This document shows positions 53,919 through 62,429 of a stretch of DNA of 64,000 bases, piece after piece; position 1 is the stretch's first letter, and every line of letters begins with the position of its first letter. Where the stretch lies: the NCBI GenBank assembly GCA_035430005.1, contig DAOMFV010000007.1, positions 12,853 to 76,852 on the forward strand, in the 5' to 3' direction. Under the pieces are notes generated by a model. The model was not told where the DNA came from and ran no database searches. It was given only the letters and a program-made list of their open reading frames with translations. This DNA comes from JAEUIE01 sp035430005. Lineage in GTDB: Bacteria; Planctomycetota; Planctomycetia; Gemmatales; HRBIN36. Position numbers and translations under genes: made by a program.

Positions 53919-56008
53919 GCCGGCTCCTCCCGTGTGTGTGGCAATAACGCATTAAGACGCTTGAACGCTTCCTCGAATCGATTCAGGGACTCATCAGATA
54001 ACTTGTTTGCCAGTTTACCGACATTCTCCGAGAAATAGCGTGCCGGGCGGTAATGGTTAAAGCCAACTTTGCCGGTCATCGGGCTCTTCTCGAAGTGCTC
54101 TTCCAGACGGGACAAAATTCTTGGAAGCTTGCTGGTCAGGTCGGCCGCTTGGACTTTCTTATTCGGCAGGGATTTCCCGTATTCGTTGCTCACCAGTTCC
54201 AAATAGAAGTCGGTATCAAACATATCCTCTATGTCTGCCTCTTTGGCCTTGGTGAACTCGACGAAGGTGAGAACGTGGCTCTTAGAGAGCAATCGCTTCT
54301 TGTAAAGATTCTCGATGGTCTGGGTATCCTTGGATTGCAGGTCGATGAGCGTTGCCAAGGTGAGGCCCTTTTGAGCTCCTAGCAAGGCAGCGAAGGTGGG
54401 AACCTTATCAGACCCACCGACGGGCGTGATCGTCCACGCCTTGTGCAAGCCAACCCGCCCCTTCTTTTCCAATATGCCGGTGATGGACTGCAGGTAAAGT
54501 AAATCAGAAACGCCCTCGACGATCAGGCAGTTAGGGCCGACAAAAAGCGATTGAGCGATGTCATAGCCCAAGGCTCCTTGCAAGGGGAAGAGTGTACCTT
54601 CGCCCGCTTCCAATACTTCAGTGAATACCTTGCTGCCACGCTCTTCCGCAGCAAGCGGTTCTTTTGCATCAATGCTCTTGTCTTCGACGATGCGTACTCT
54701 GTTGAACTGGTGAGGATCGACCATGAATGGGGAATGCGTCGAATAGACGACCTGGTGGAAGGGTCTAAGTTCGACTTCCATGTATTTCAGAAGGTCGCCC
54801 TGGGCCTTGGCATGGAGAAAGAGTCCCGGCTCATCAAGGAGAAGAATGAGAGGCTCGCTGGTTTTCTTTTGTTTGGAGAACCATGCCAGAAAAGAGAAGA
54901 ACCACACGAAGCCACGGGATCGCGTCCCTAGCGGAGTTGTCACTTCATGAACAGAATCATGGACTCGACCAAGAAGATTGGTACCTGTGCGTAGCTCCTC
55001 GATGTCACCAGGTCGTCCGGGCCTCAGGTCGAACTTAACGTGCAGGTGTTGATTTTGGGACCAATACTTGAGGATCTGTTTGGAAAGGTGGTTGGATGCC
55101 CCTTCCAGCTTGGAAATCAATTCCTCGGTTCGTTGGTGACTGAGTAGTTTGTCGAGATCGAGCCTAGCGAGTTCGATCAATCCCAGCATGGGCCGATCTG
55201 AATCTTTCAGCTTATTCTGTGACTGCCGCTCCTTCAGTTTCTCGATGTTGATGTGTCCATCCATCTGATAGTACTCGTCGAAGTATAGGAACTTGGGCCA
55301 ATACTTCTTCAGATGTTGGTTCCAGACATAAATGGAAAAGTGGGGCGTTGCCTTGATGACTGTGAGCTGTCCCACCAACTGCTTCGCCGCTTGAGTCTCT
55401 CCTAATGCATTGGCAGATGCGTGTGCTTTGGTCTTTTGATCTTGATCCTCAAGTGCATCGGCCTTGGTCCGGGCGTCAGTCATGAGTTGGTCGCGACGCT
55501 TTCCATCCTGGACGAGGAAAGTAAGGAGAGCGGAAACGGTTTTGCACGTCGCTGTGCCTTTTACAATCTCGGCATCCAGCCCCGCTTTGGAGATAAGGTG
55601 TTTAACCGCCGTTTCTTCATTAACATCTAAATCAACGGTTAGCCCATTCGCGTAACCTTTGGAAACGGTTACAGCATTCTCGTTCAAAACGCCTTTGCCA
55701 AAAGCTTGCTCAATTTCTGCGAGTTCTTTCGGTTCAATCGCATACTCAGCCGAAATGACGATAGCGGGATCGATTTGCTTTGCCTCGACCTTCTGTCGAT
55801 ATTCCTCTACATCAGCACGCGGGTACTCATCGGTAACATCGAAGTTTCCATGCTCGGCGATGACCGGATTTAACCGGTAGAGGGCATAAAGCATGGATGT
55901 TTTGCCCGATTCATTTTTGCCAACGAGGCACGTGATGTCCTCGGTGGCAAATCGATTCGATTTCCGAATGCACTTGTAGTCAGTCACTTCCACAGATTTC
56001 AGCTTCAT
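53915..56008 (-). CDS. OLD-family ATPase/TOPRIM nuclease
   Basis: 697 residues. Walker A GKNESGKTS (residues 30-38), long coiled-coil region, Walker B LILLLDEPG (388-396), then a TOPRIM domain with LIVEGVSD (Glu498), ATLIDLQSK (Asp556) and DIEDMFD. A good ribosome site (AAAGGGAG) precedes the ATG. OLD proteins cut DNA and take part in phage defence, as in Gabija (GajA) or P2 Old. Here no helicase of the GajB type is next to it, but a Cys-rich small protein is. It is followed on the minus strand by that gene with a 4-base overlap. Confidence 0.85.
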   Translation of the reverse strand: MKLKSVEVTDYKCIRKSNRFATEDITCLVGKNESGKTSMLYALYRLNPVIAEHGNFDVTDEYPRADVEEYRQKVEAKQIDPAIVISAEYAIEPKELAEIEQAFGKGVLNENAVTVSKGYANGLTVDLDVNEETAVKHLISKAGLDAEIVKGTATCKTVSALLTFLVQDGKRRDQLMTDARTKADALEDQDQKTKAHASANALGETQAAKQLVGQLTVIKATPHFSIYVWNQHLKKYWPKFLYFDEYYQMDGHINIEKLKERQSQNKLKDSDRPMLGLIELARLDLDKLLSHQRTEELISKLEGASNHLSKQILKYWSQNQHLHVKFDLRPGRPGDIEELRTGTNLLGRVHDSVHEVTTPLGTRSRGFVWFFSFLAWFSKQKKTSEPLILLLDEPGLFLHAKAQGDLLKYMEVELRPFHQVVYSTHSPFMVDPHQFNRVRIVEDKSIDAKEPLAAEERGSKVFTEVLEAGEGTLFPLQGALGYDIAQSLFVGPNCLIVEGVSDLLYLQSITGILEKKGRVGLHKAWTITPVGGSDKVPTFAALLGAQKGLTLATLIDLQSKDTQTIENLYKKRLLSKSHVLTFVEFTKAKEADIEDMFDTDFYLELVSNEYGKSLPNKKVQAADLTSKLPRILSRLEEHFEKSPMTGKVGFNHYRPARYFSENVGKLANKLSDESLNRFEEAFKRLNALLPHTREEPA

Positions 56009-56394
56009 TTTCGCTCCCTTTATTACGCCACATTCGATATGTCTATGGAGACGGACAGGCTTTGGTGTACAAAACTATCAAATCTGACTTTCTGAATGAT
56101 CCGCTATTCTTCGTAGGGGTCCGCCTTTCGAGGTTTAGCTTTCGTGCCGTATCGAGCCGGTGAAAATCAATCCGCTTAAGTAATACTGCTGTCTCCATCT
56201 CGCCAGTATGCTGAGCATCTCGCCTGTCTGCTACAAAGGTCAACCATCAGACTGAGATCCAAAAATCTCTCTTCGTCTATAGAAGGTTCGAACTGCTACA
56301 TTGCGCTATTCACCTGTACAAACTAGCCTCGTGAGGACAGTGAGTATGTCACTCACTGTTTTGATCTTTCACTGTTTGGCAAAGGAGGCATGCA
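56009..56394. other. Divergent promoter region
   Basis: 386 bases between the OLD gene (minus) and the DUF932-like gene (plus). No gene is credible. It contains promoters in both directions by inference and the strong ribosome site AAAGGAGG at its right end. Confidence 0.4.
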
Positions 56395-57156
56395 ATGGCC
56401 GAGGCAACATTAATTGCTTGTAACGGAGCGAGGCGAGTAGCCAGAGACGACTTGGTTCGAGTGTCACCACCCCCACCAAGTCGTACACACTTCCCTATTC
56501 CCCATAAGGATGTGGTGAGTGTGTGCGAAGGCACGCTACGGGATGCTGGATATGGAATAAAATCTGCAGAGTATGCTCTTTCACAAGAAGGGCAGCAATT
56601 ATTCTGCACATATACACTCACTACCGAAGTTGCCAATGGCATTGGCGTTCTCGCAGTGGGTTTAAGATCAAGCTACAACAAGACCCTTCCGCTTGGATTA
56701 GTAGGTGGCTCGAAAGTATTTGTCTGCTCGAATTTGAGTTTTCGTGCCGACCTAATTAACGTCCGACGACTCCATACAAAGTTTGCCCAGAAACGTTTTG
56801 CGGAAGATATCGTAGGAGCCATTGAGAAGTTACCTTCATTCAAGGAAACCGAGACACGACGCATCGGCATTCTTGAAACCACTTGCCTATCAGATGATCA
56901 AGCGGATGCCTTGATACTCCGGGCAGCGATCGACAAGCAGATCATCGCAACGCGGAATCTGCCAAAAGTGGTCCATGAGTGGCGTGAGCCTACTCACGAG
57001 CAGTTTCGCCCACGAACCGCCTGGTCTTTATTCAATGCCGTCACAACGGTGCTGGGTGTAAATCAGGATCGGAATCCAAATAACCATGCCCTCCGCACAA
57101 TGCGACTCAACAAGTTGCTGTTGCCCAATGACCAAGCAATTGCATTGGCAGTTTGA
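56395..57156 (+). CDS. DUF932-like phage/plasmid protein
   Basis: 253 residues. The pattern IPHKDVVSVCEGTLRDAGYG, GLRSSYNKTLPLGLVGGSKV, FVCSNLSFRADLI and TAWSLFNAVTTVLG is that of DUF932, found in plasmids and phages (role unknown, sometimes with anti-restriction genes). An excellent ribosome site (AAAGGAGG) precedes the ATG. It is followed by a strong hairpin at 57205. Confidence 0.8.
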   Translation: MAEATLIACNGARRVARDDLVRVSPPPPSRTHFPIPHKDVVSVCEGTLRDAGYGIKSAEYALSQEGQQLFCTYTLTTEVANGIGVLAVGLRSSYNKTLPLGLVGGSKVFVCSNLSFRADLINVRRLHTKFAQKRFAEDIVGAIEKLPSFKETETRRIGILETTCLSDDQADALILRAAIDKQIIATRNLPKVVHEWREPTHEQFRPRTAWSLFNAVTTVLGVNQDRNPNNHALRTMRLNKLLLPNDQAIALAV

Positions 57157-57204
57157 AAATGAGGCGATTTTCAAACAGTGAACTTGTCAGCCTTCGGGCT
57201 GACT

Positions 57205-57231
57205 ACCCCCCAACGCTTTGCGTTGGGGGGT
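57205..57231. terminator. 12-bp GC-rich terminator between convergent genes
   Basis: ACCCCCCAACGC, TTT loop, then its exact reverse complement. It ends the DUF932 gene and the leftward dsbB gene. Confidence 0.85.
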
Positions 57232-57263
57232 TATGTATGCATCAGCTCCGGACTTTTTGAGGA

Positions 57264-57857
57264 TCATTGGATTTCAACTACGGCTGGCGTACTACGTTTC
57301 TCCCATTTCATTAGGGTGGCTGCCCCTACTGCATTCAGAAGAAAAGCAGTCAACGCCATAAGCGGTATGGTGATGTACCCAAACTCCACGAATGGGGTTT
57401 TGACGCACGAAACACCGCTCGCATCGCACGGAGTTGCGGGGTTCGTGGGGCTGGCGATGATGTTCTGCATTTGAATGAAATAATGATAGGCAGAGAAGCA
57501 CATGCCGATGAGGCAGAGAGCAAGAATGTATGGGGCGATCTTGTTATCCCGTTTCCAGAGTGCCAGAGCAAGTAAGATCACTTGGGGGTACATGAAAATA
57601 CGCTGCAACCAGCAGTCCTTACAGGGTGTCCAGCCGGCGATTTCGGAGAAGTAGAGACTGCCCAGCATTGCCGTAACTGCAACGATTAACATCAACGCTA
57701 ATCCATGCCAGCTAATCCAATAAGTTATTCCACTGTTGTTTTTGGAAATCCATTCGTAAAAGTGTGCCGCAAGGCAAACAGAAATGATGATGTGGCCGCA
57801 AACCACAAGAGCGGAAAGTAATGGTACCGCCGTCCACGTCAGCTGAGCTAAGTCCAT
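57264..57857 (-). CDS. dsbB: DsbB-family disulfide-generating membrane protein
   Basis: 197 residues with four or five transmembrane helices. The first active pair is in PCKDCWLQRIFMYP (Cys-x-x-Cys before a conserved Gln-Arg), and the second is Cys...Cys in TPCDASGVSCV. It reoxidises DsbA using quinone. It is the natural partner of the two DsbA-like proteins at 731 and 30937, though it is 26-57 kb away from them. The sequence style resembles Patescibacterial DsbB (recalled). No Shine-Dalgarno is visible. Confidence 0.88.
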   Translation of the reverse strand: MDLAQLTWTAVPLLSALVVCGHIIISVCLAAHFYEWISKNNSGITYWISWHGLALMLIVAVTAMLGSLYFSEIAGWTPCKDCWLQRIFMYPQVILLALALWKRDNKIAPYILALCLIGMCFSAYHYFIQMQNIIASPTNPATPCDASGVSCVKTPFVEFGYITIPLMALTAFLLNAVGAATLMKWEKRSTPAVVEIQ

Positions 57858-57974
57858 AGTGGCGACAGTGTAGCTCCGTCTAATATATCTCGCTACTTTT
57901 CAACTCCACACGACTCCTTCAGGCAACAACCCGCAATAGGTAGTGCACGTTCTCAGTCACCCAAGGAGACTCAC

Positions 57975-58208
57975 ATGGAATGGTTCATCATTCTAGGCGG
58001 ATTGTTTCTCGCCAATCATTTTGAAAAAGCGTCTCCGTCTCCGCCGACTCCAGCAAAGCCAGTGCGAACCATTCGCTCTGTCCGCAGGGCCTACAAGAAC
58101 AACCTTTGGATGATCAATCGACTGCCATTGGCTGGAGACGAACGGGAGGCTGCTCGAGAAGCGGCCCGACAGAAAATGCTCAAAGAGTTGGCGGAGCTTA
58201 TGTCATGA
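57975..58208 (+). CDS. Small membrane-anchored protein (77 aa)
   Basis: N-terminal hydrophobic segment (EWFIILGGLFLANHF), a Pro-rich linker and a charged helical C-terminus (DEREAAREAARQKMLKELAE). The ribosome site CAAGGAG lies upstream. Its stop overlaps the ATG of the ATPase gene (ATGATG), so they are translated together. It may recruit the ATPase to the membrane. Confidence 0.6.
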   Translation: MEWFIILGGLFLANHFEKASPSPPTPAKPVRTIRSVRRAYKNNLWMINRLPLAGDEREAAREAARQKMLKELAELMS

Positions 58209-59545
58209 TGCATAACACGTTGATTGTCGGTGGGACTGGCTCTGGAAAATCTAAAGCCACCGTTCGAGACATTCTGAAATGGCCAGGAGCAATTGTTCTG
58301 CTGGATTGGCACACAAAAAGTACCGCCTATGACTTGTCGAAACATGCTCCCGAAAAACGACTGCTTTATGATAATTTAAGTGATCCCATCCATGCTCTCG
58401 GGTGGGACTTATTCCCACGTTCAACCCATCCCAATCCGGATTGAAGAGTTCTTGAACAGCAAAGCCACGCTCAACTGTTCAAAGATGTGCTACAGCGTTC
58501 GCGAGGCGGAGTAACCCCAACTCCCTCCCCGCTTCGTGATGAATGGGTGAATAGCAGTTTCGATTTGTGGCTCGCACAACGAAACCCACTGCCTTTGAGT
58601 GCGTTACCTTTTGCACTCATGCCAGGAACCAGAACCTTTGATCAATTAGTGCAAGGTTGCACAAACGAAAATACGCAGTGGAAGTTTGAACAAATTCGCA
58701 GTATGAATCCTCGCACACTACGTGCGGAAGTGGGTGCAGCAACTCGCTTACTGCAGGAAACCTTTGGCTCTCCGGCATTTGCATTACGCTGTACAGGCAA
58801 ACCAATCGATGTCGGTGCGTTCTTACAGTCCAAAGGGATACTCATCATTGAACGCGGCGAGGTGATTTCGGCACAAGCGGCGGCCACGATGATGGGGGCC
58901 ATCATCTTGAAGATCATTGACTATGTGAAACATCGCCCCCTTCCATCGCCCCCAGTTCTATTGGTGCTTGAAGAAGCGAATAATTCGGGGCTACTTGGAC
59001 GTCATGAAAGCCAAGCTCTTGCCGAGACCCGCAAGTACGGTCTTTTCTTCAGAATCGTGACACAAACGCCCACGTTTCCCGCAGAAATAGAAGACAACAT
59101 TCTTCAGAACTGCAGCGAGCATCAGTACTTCCGCTGTGCCAGTTATGACGTTGCTCGGAAAGCAGCCCAGGACATCGCTGCTGGTTTTCAGTGGCTTGGT
59201 TCTTCGGATATCAGTCGGGCTGAAACCATCGCCCAACTCACCACCGAACTGCTCCATTTTTCACCCGGCTGGCGTTACGTTCGCGATGGCCGTGGTTCAC
59301 GAAAAGAGTTTGTTCCCCTTCTTAAGGATCCCTGGGTATGGCCCTCACTCCAAATACCGAAACTGAGAGAGAAAATGAACCGGATTTACAGCAAACCGGA
59401 GTACGCTGGCAGGAACGTGATCGAGGCATCGTCGAACTCGTTGCCGAACACCCCGCCACTGCCGAGCAGGTTGCCCGCGTCTACTTCAGCAGCGGATCGC
59501 TTGGAAAGCCTGAGACAAGCCGGAAGAAGGCCAATCGAAGATTAA
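58205..59545 (+). pseudogene. TraG/FtsK-like ATPase interrupted by an in-frame TGA
   Basis: From the ATG at 58205 the frame gives Walker A GGTGSGKS (residues 9-16) and runs to NPD, then TGA at 58442-58444. The same frame resumes at once with RVLEQQSHAQLFKDVL and continues for 366 codons through VLLVLEEANNSG (Walker B) and TRKYGLFFRIVTQTP. The product, if joined, would be ~445 residues. This is one nonsense change, not a frameshift. It could be a pseudogene, an error or readthrough. It is related in role to the intact 41462-43690 ATPase, though shorter. Confidence 0.7.
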
Positions 59546-60012
59546 ACAGACTGGCACGCCGTCGAATAATACGTGCCATTGGACTCGTGCTTCTGAAGGG
59601 CACAGGCAGGCCACAGATTGTGTATGGAGGAAGAAAAATCAAACTTGGAATGCTTGAGCATGAAGTGCTGATCACCGAACTTCGATTACATTTCTTTCCG
59701 CACCCATTCGAACGTAGTGTGCCCATTGGAAAAACCACAGCTGATGCACTCCTGATCAAAGACCAAACGAAGTTCTGGATCGAATTGGATACGAACCGAA
59801 TGGATCAGCGGCAGATGCGTGCGAAATGGCTGCGCTATGGCAATTGTCAAGACTTCATCTTGATCGTTTGCCAGAGCGAAAAACGACTCAAACGACTCAA
59901 GGAATCTGCCCAACAAGTGAAGCATATCGCTCTCTTCACCACGATGAACAGGCTGAAACTAGGCCGTGACAAGCCCTGGGAAGACTGCGAAGGCAAGGCG
60001 ACAAACGTGTAG
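59338..60012 (+). CDS. Replication-relaxation family protein, second copy
   Basis: 224 residues. N-terminal winged helix (RDRGIVELVAEHPATAEQVA, RRLNRLARRRIIRAI) and a nuclease-like part with IGKTTADALLI and KFWIELDTN (D...ExD), as in the 39859 protein. It overlaps the ATPase gene by 208 bases in another frame, an unusually long overlap. As at 39859/41462, it pairs with a coupling-type ATPase, so the two pairs may be duplicated modules. Confidence 0.7.
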   Translation: MALTPNTETERENEPDLQQTGVRWQERDRGIVELVAEHPATAEQVARVYFSSGSLGKPETSRKKANRRLNRLARRRIIRAIGLVLLKGTGRPQIVYGGRKIKLGMLEHEVLITELRLHFFPHPFERSVPIGKTTADALLIKDQTKFWIELDTNRMDQRQMRAKWLRYGNCQDFILIVCQSEKRLKRLKESAQQVKHIALFTTMNRLKLGRDKPWEDCEGKATNV

Positions 60013-60170
60013 CAAACCTGTCGCGATATCCGGTACTTAATCGTGGGCCCTATGCGGAAATCCACTGATCCAGTCTTTCCATTTACTTCGTAAATGCAAA
60101 GCCTGTCTCACCATCCCCGGCCCTGCCTGCACACCAGGCAACAACGACCAATATATATGGAGACCTCATC

Positions 60171-60485
60171 ATGCAAACCATCATCAAGGAATACCATGTT
60201 ACCGCCCCAAGCTGTGACCATCATTACCAGATCGAGTACCGATGGATTGGCTCGCCGGGCTATTACCAAATCTGGATCCCCTATCACCCGGATGATCCTT
60301 TTGACAATGACGACGAAGTTCATCACCTCTGCACCAACAAGAGACTGTGCGTGAACTCCCTCAAAGCACCACGCGACTTTGAGACTGCCGAGGCCATTGC
60401 TTACTACTGGATGGAACGTTTTTCCCAGTACATCCTCAGCGGAAGATTCATCGACGATGGAGGGAAAGTGGAGATTCCAGACTAA
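60171..60485 (+). CDS. Small protein resembling bacterial E2-like conjugation proteins (104 aa)
   Basis: No close family is recognised with certainty, but the pattern fits a minimal E2 fold: strands YQIEYRWIG and YYQIWIPYHPDDPFD, then HHLCTNKRLCVNS, with Cys60 in the place of the E2 active Cys (LC), and a C-terminal helix AIAYYWMERFSQYILSGRF followed by DDGG. Bacterial E2s (Bil, CBASS Cap2) end in a comparable W...Y...G segment. It lies upstream of a JAMM protease and an E1/ThiF enzyme, the expected partners. A ribosome site GGAG precedes it. Treat the E2 label as a hypothesis. Confidence 0.45.
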   Translation: MQTIIKEYHVTAPSCDHHYQIEYRWIGSPGYYQIWIPYHPDDPFDNDDEVHHLCTNKRLCVNSLKAPRDFETAEAIAYYWMERFSQYILSGRFIDDGGKVEIPD

Positions 60486-60503
60486 TTTCCTTTTGCAAAC
60501 CAC

Positions 60504-60527
60504 GTGATCGAACTTCGATCACTTTTT
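60504..60527 (+). terminator. Rho-independent terminator after the E2-like gene
   Basis: GTGATCGAA, C, TTCGATCAC, then TTTTT: a perfect 9-bp stem with a T run 19 bases after the stop. The single-base loop makes it an unusually tight hairpin; it probably opens to a larger loop. Confidence 0.8.
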
Positions 60528-60578
60528 CACCACGGCAACCTGGAGTAAATGGCTCCCACACCAAAGAAAGGAGATGTC

Positions 60579-60641
60579 ATGAAGGCTGTTATTTACACCG
60601 CCATTCGTGAAGTGCCTCGCGGCACCGTTCACGTGAATTAA
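60579..60641 (+). CDS. Twenty-codon ORF with perfect ribosome site, leader peptide candidate
   Basis: AAAGGAG stands just before the ATG, and the reading frame MKAVIYTAIREVPRGTVHV ends after 20 codons. It is followed within seven bases by two tandem hairpins (60648-60697) and then the JAMM gene. The position and size suit a leader peptide that controls the operon, or a very small functional peptide, or the remains of a longer protein. No known leader sequence is recognised and no run of one amino acid is seen. Confidence 0.45.
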   Translation: MKAVIYTAIREVPRGTVHVN

Positions 60642-60647
60642 CTCTGC

Positions 60648-60697
60648 GGTAATTCCTACCGGAATTACCTGTGGTGAGGCGAATATCTCGCCTCACC
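60648..60697 (+). promoter_or_regulatory. Tandem hairpins before the JAMM/E1 operon
   Basis: GGTAATTCC/GGAATTACC (9 bp, TACC loop, 60648-60669) and GGTGAGGCGA/TCGCCTCACC (10 bp, 60673-60697). They stand between the 20-codon ORF and the JAMM gene and would suit attenuation or protection of the message; they might also be a terminator for the small ORF, although no T run follows. Confidence 0.6.
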
Positions 60698-60719
60698 TTC
60701 TCTCACCGGAGTCCACAAC

Positions 60720-61316
60720 ATGCAACCTCTAGAAATGCAACTGGTTCTAAAGGGAAGCCCCGACGCGATGGCTCGCTTTCTACATCGTTCGCTGGGATCC
60801 CAGCGATTCAAACAGCGAGTGAAAACTCGGCTGAAATCGCAATCACAAACGCTGATCGCTAGGCAAACCAACGCACCCCGCCGAATGAAACTCACCCAGC
60901 CTGTTTACCAAACCATTTACAGTGACTTGGTAAGTCTACGCAATGAACAGGGTGCCATGCTCCTTGGGCCAGCCGGTGACGATGAACTGGTTGACGAGAT
61001 CATCCTCGATCAATGGGGGCAAGGATCACGCTACCAGTTCGAGTTCAATGAAGTGAAACTCAATCAAATCCTGCGTAAGGCAATGGCCGAGGGCAAAGAT
61101 GCCAAAGGGTTCATTCATAACCATCCGCAGGGCATCAATCTTCTCAGTAACGGCGACATCGATTACGTCCGAAGCGTCTTCACCAAGAACGCCGGTGCCG
61201 ATTGGTTTTTTATGCCCCTTTTCGTCGACGGCGTGATCGAGCCGTTCATTGTTCATCGACAGAACCCTGATCAACCCGAAACCGTAGACATCCTTTTGGT
61301 GAAGGAGAAAGCATGA
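60720..61316 (+). CDS. JAMM/MPN+ metalloprotease (deubiquitinase-like)
   Basis: 198 residues. All JAMM residues are in place: Glu76 (NEQGAMLLG), His133 and His135 (FIHNHPQG), Ser143 and Asp146 (SNGD), spaced exactly as in the HxHx7SxxD motif. It should be a zinc protease that trims or removes ubiquitin-like tags. An N-terminal helical extension of ~60 residues is unusual. It overlaps the E1 gene by four bases (ATGA), so the two are coupled. Together with the E2-like gene this gives the gene order E2, JAMM, E1, as in Bil-type operons. Confidence 0.82.
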   Translation: MQPLEMQLVLKGSPDAMARFLHRSLGSQRFKQRVKTRLKSQSQTLIARQTNAPRRMKLTQPVYQTIYSDLVSLRNEQGAMLLGPAGDDELVDEIILDQWGQGSRYQFEFNEVKLNQILRKAMAEGKDAKGFIHNHPQGINLLSNGDIDYVRSVFTKNAGADWFFMPLFVDGVIEPFIVHRQNPDQPETVDILLVKEKA

Positions 61317-62218
61317 CAAGGATTCCTGGACCCTTTGTCCGGCTCACACACTTGAACATTCCACTCCTCCAAACCAAGCATGTAACCATCGTTGGCTTGG
61401 GTGGAGGGATGGCGGCATTCCTGGCGCTGGCACGCCAGGGTGTTGGACGATTTACCCTGATCGATTTTGATCAGGTGGAAGAACACAACATCGGTCGACA
61501 GGATCATGATCATGCCGACATTGGTATTCCGAAAGTCATAGCCGCCAAGCAGAAAATGGCCCGCATTCTCCCTTCGGTCAAGGTGACGACCCATGAACGC
61601 AACATCTGTGATTTCCCCGAACGTGAACTGGCTGAGTTGGCCACTGACTCCGATCTACTTTATGTCGCCGTGGATCGGCACGAGCCGGTTGCCCTCATCA
61701 ACACCTTGTGCCTGCGAAGAGAAAAGCCCTTCATTGTCTCCGGGATGTATGAAGGAGGCGCAGCAGGAGAGATCTTCTTTTGGCATCCAGGCCTTTTGCC
61801 CTGCTATCACTGCGTCTGTGAAGCCCGGTACCAGCAGAGTGAGGAGCCAGCCCCCGCGAGTGATGCCGCCAGTTACTCTGATGTACAGAAGCTCGACGGA
61901 GCCGCCGTTGATCTAGCATTGGGCCTACTCACTTACACTGACCACAATCCGCTCAGTGCCCAAGTTAAAGTGTTGGGCGAACGGAACTTTTTGCAAATGA
62001 AATTCCGTCACACTTACCGCTGGCAGGATCAAGATGTTATCGCCGAATGCTTGGGCATTCTGCCAGGCAATGATGCCTATGTCACTTTCTGCACCGCCGC
62101 CCGCCGCGACCCCGACGGAGGAGGACGCTGCCCTGATTGCCTACAATGCCGAACTTTAGATGCCAAAGGAGTCCCCTTGCTCGATCCCGCTTGGTCTTAC
62201 CACATTCCAAGAATGTGA
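61313..62218 (+). CDS. E1-like ThiF-family adenylyltransferase
   Basis: 301 residues. The nucleotide-binding loop is VGLGGGMAAF (residues 27-36), followed by LIDFDQVEEHNIGRQ, with the Arg/Gln and Lys74 of E1 enzymes. Two Cys pairs (PCYHCVCE near residue 164 and CPDCLQC near the end) form the zinc site. It should activate the C-terminus of a ubiquitin-like protein as an adenylate, perhaps passing it to Cys. No ubiquitin-like substrate gene is recognised in the window. It is coupled to the JAMM gene upstream. Confidence 0.82.
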   Translation: MTRIPGPFVRLTHLNIPLLQTKHVTIVGLGGGMAAFLALARQGVGRFTLIDFDQVEEHNIGRQDHDHADIGIPKVIAAKQKMARILPSVKVTTHERNICDFPERELAELATDSDLLYVAVDRHEPVALINTLCLRREKPFIVSGMYEGGAAGEIFFWHPGLLPCYHCVCEARYQQSEEPAPASDAASYSDVQKLDGAAVDLALGLLTYTDHNPLSAQVKVLGERNFLQMKFRHTYRWQDQDVIAECLGILPGNDAYVTFCTAARRDPDGGGRCPDCLQCRTLDAKGVPLLDPAWSYHIPRM

Positions 62219-62255
62219 GACTCTGCAATTCCCACTTGAACCGAAAGGGCAAACG

Positions 62256-62429
62256 ATGATTCAGATTAAAGAGGTACTGCCAATCGATGCCGAGTGCCAA
62301 ATGTGCAAGAAGCCTCGTCAGGTCGCTGTAGCTAGCATCGACGGACAAAAGGAATTAAAGCTCTGTTGCAAGCACATATGGCAGCTAGCTGAGATCCACA
62401 GTCAGTCTCAACCCAAGGAGAAAGTATGA
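62256..62429 (+). CDS. Small Cys-rich protein downstream of E1 (57 aa)
   Basis: CQMCKKP and LCCKH suggest a single zinc-binding site. The N-terminus (MIQIKEVLPIDAE) is strand-like but the size is too small for a beta-grasp domain. The ATG at 62256 follows AAAGGG. It ends in the ATGA overlap with the next gene and so belongs to the JAMM/E1 operon. Confidence 0.55.
   Translation: MIQIKEVLPIDAECQMCKKPRQVAVASIDGQKELKLCCKHIWQLAEIHSQSQPKEKV

Noticed and set aside
53915..56008. Gabija system
   Set aside because: The OLD nuclease resembles GajA, but no GajB helicase lies next to it; the helicase at 35541 belongs with HamA.
58442..58444. TGA read as glycine, as in some CPR lineages
   Set aside because: Many genes in the window end in TGA with no sensible extension, including the copper ATPase and DnaB, so TGA is a stop here.
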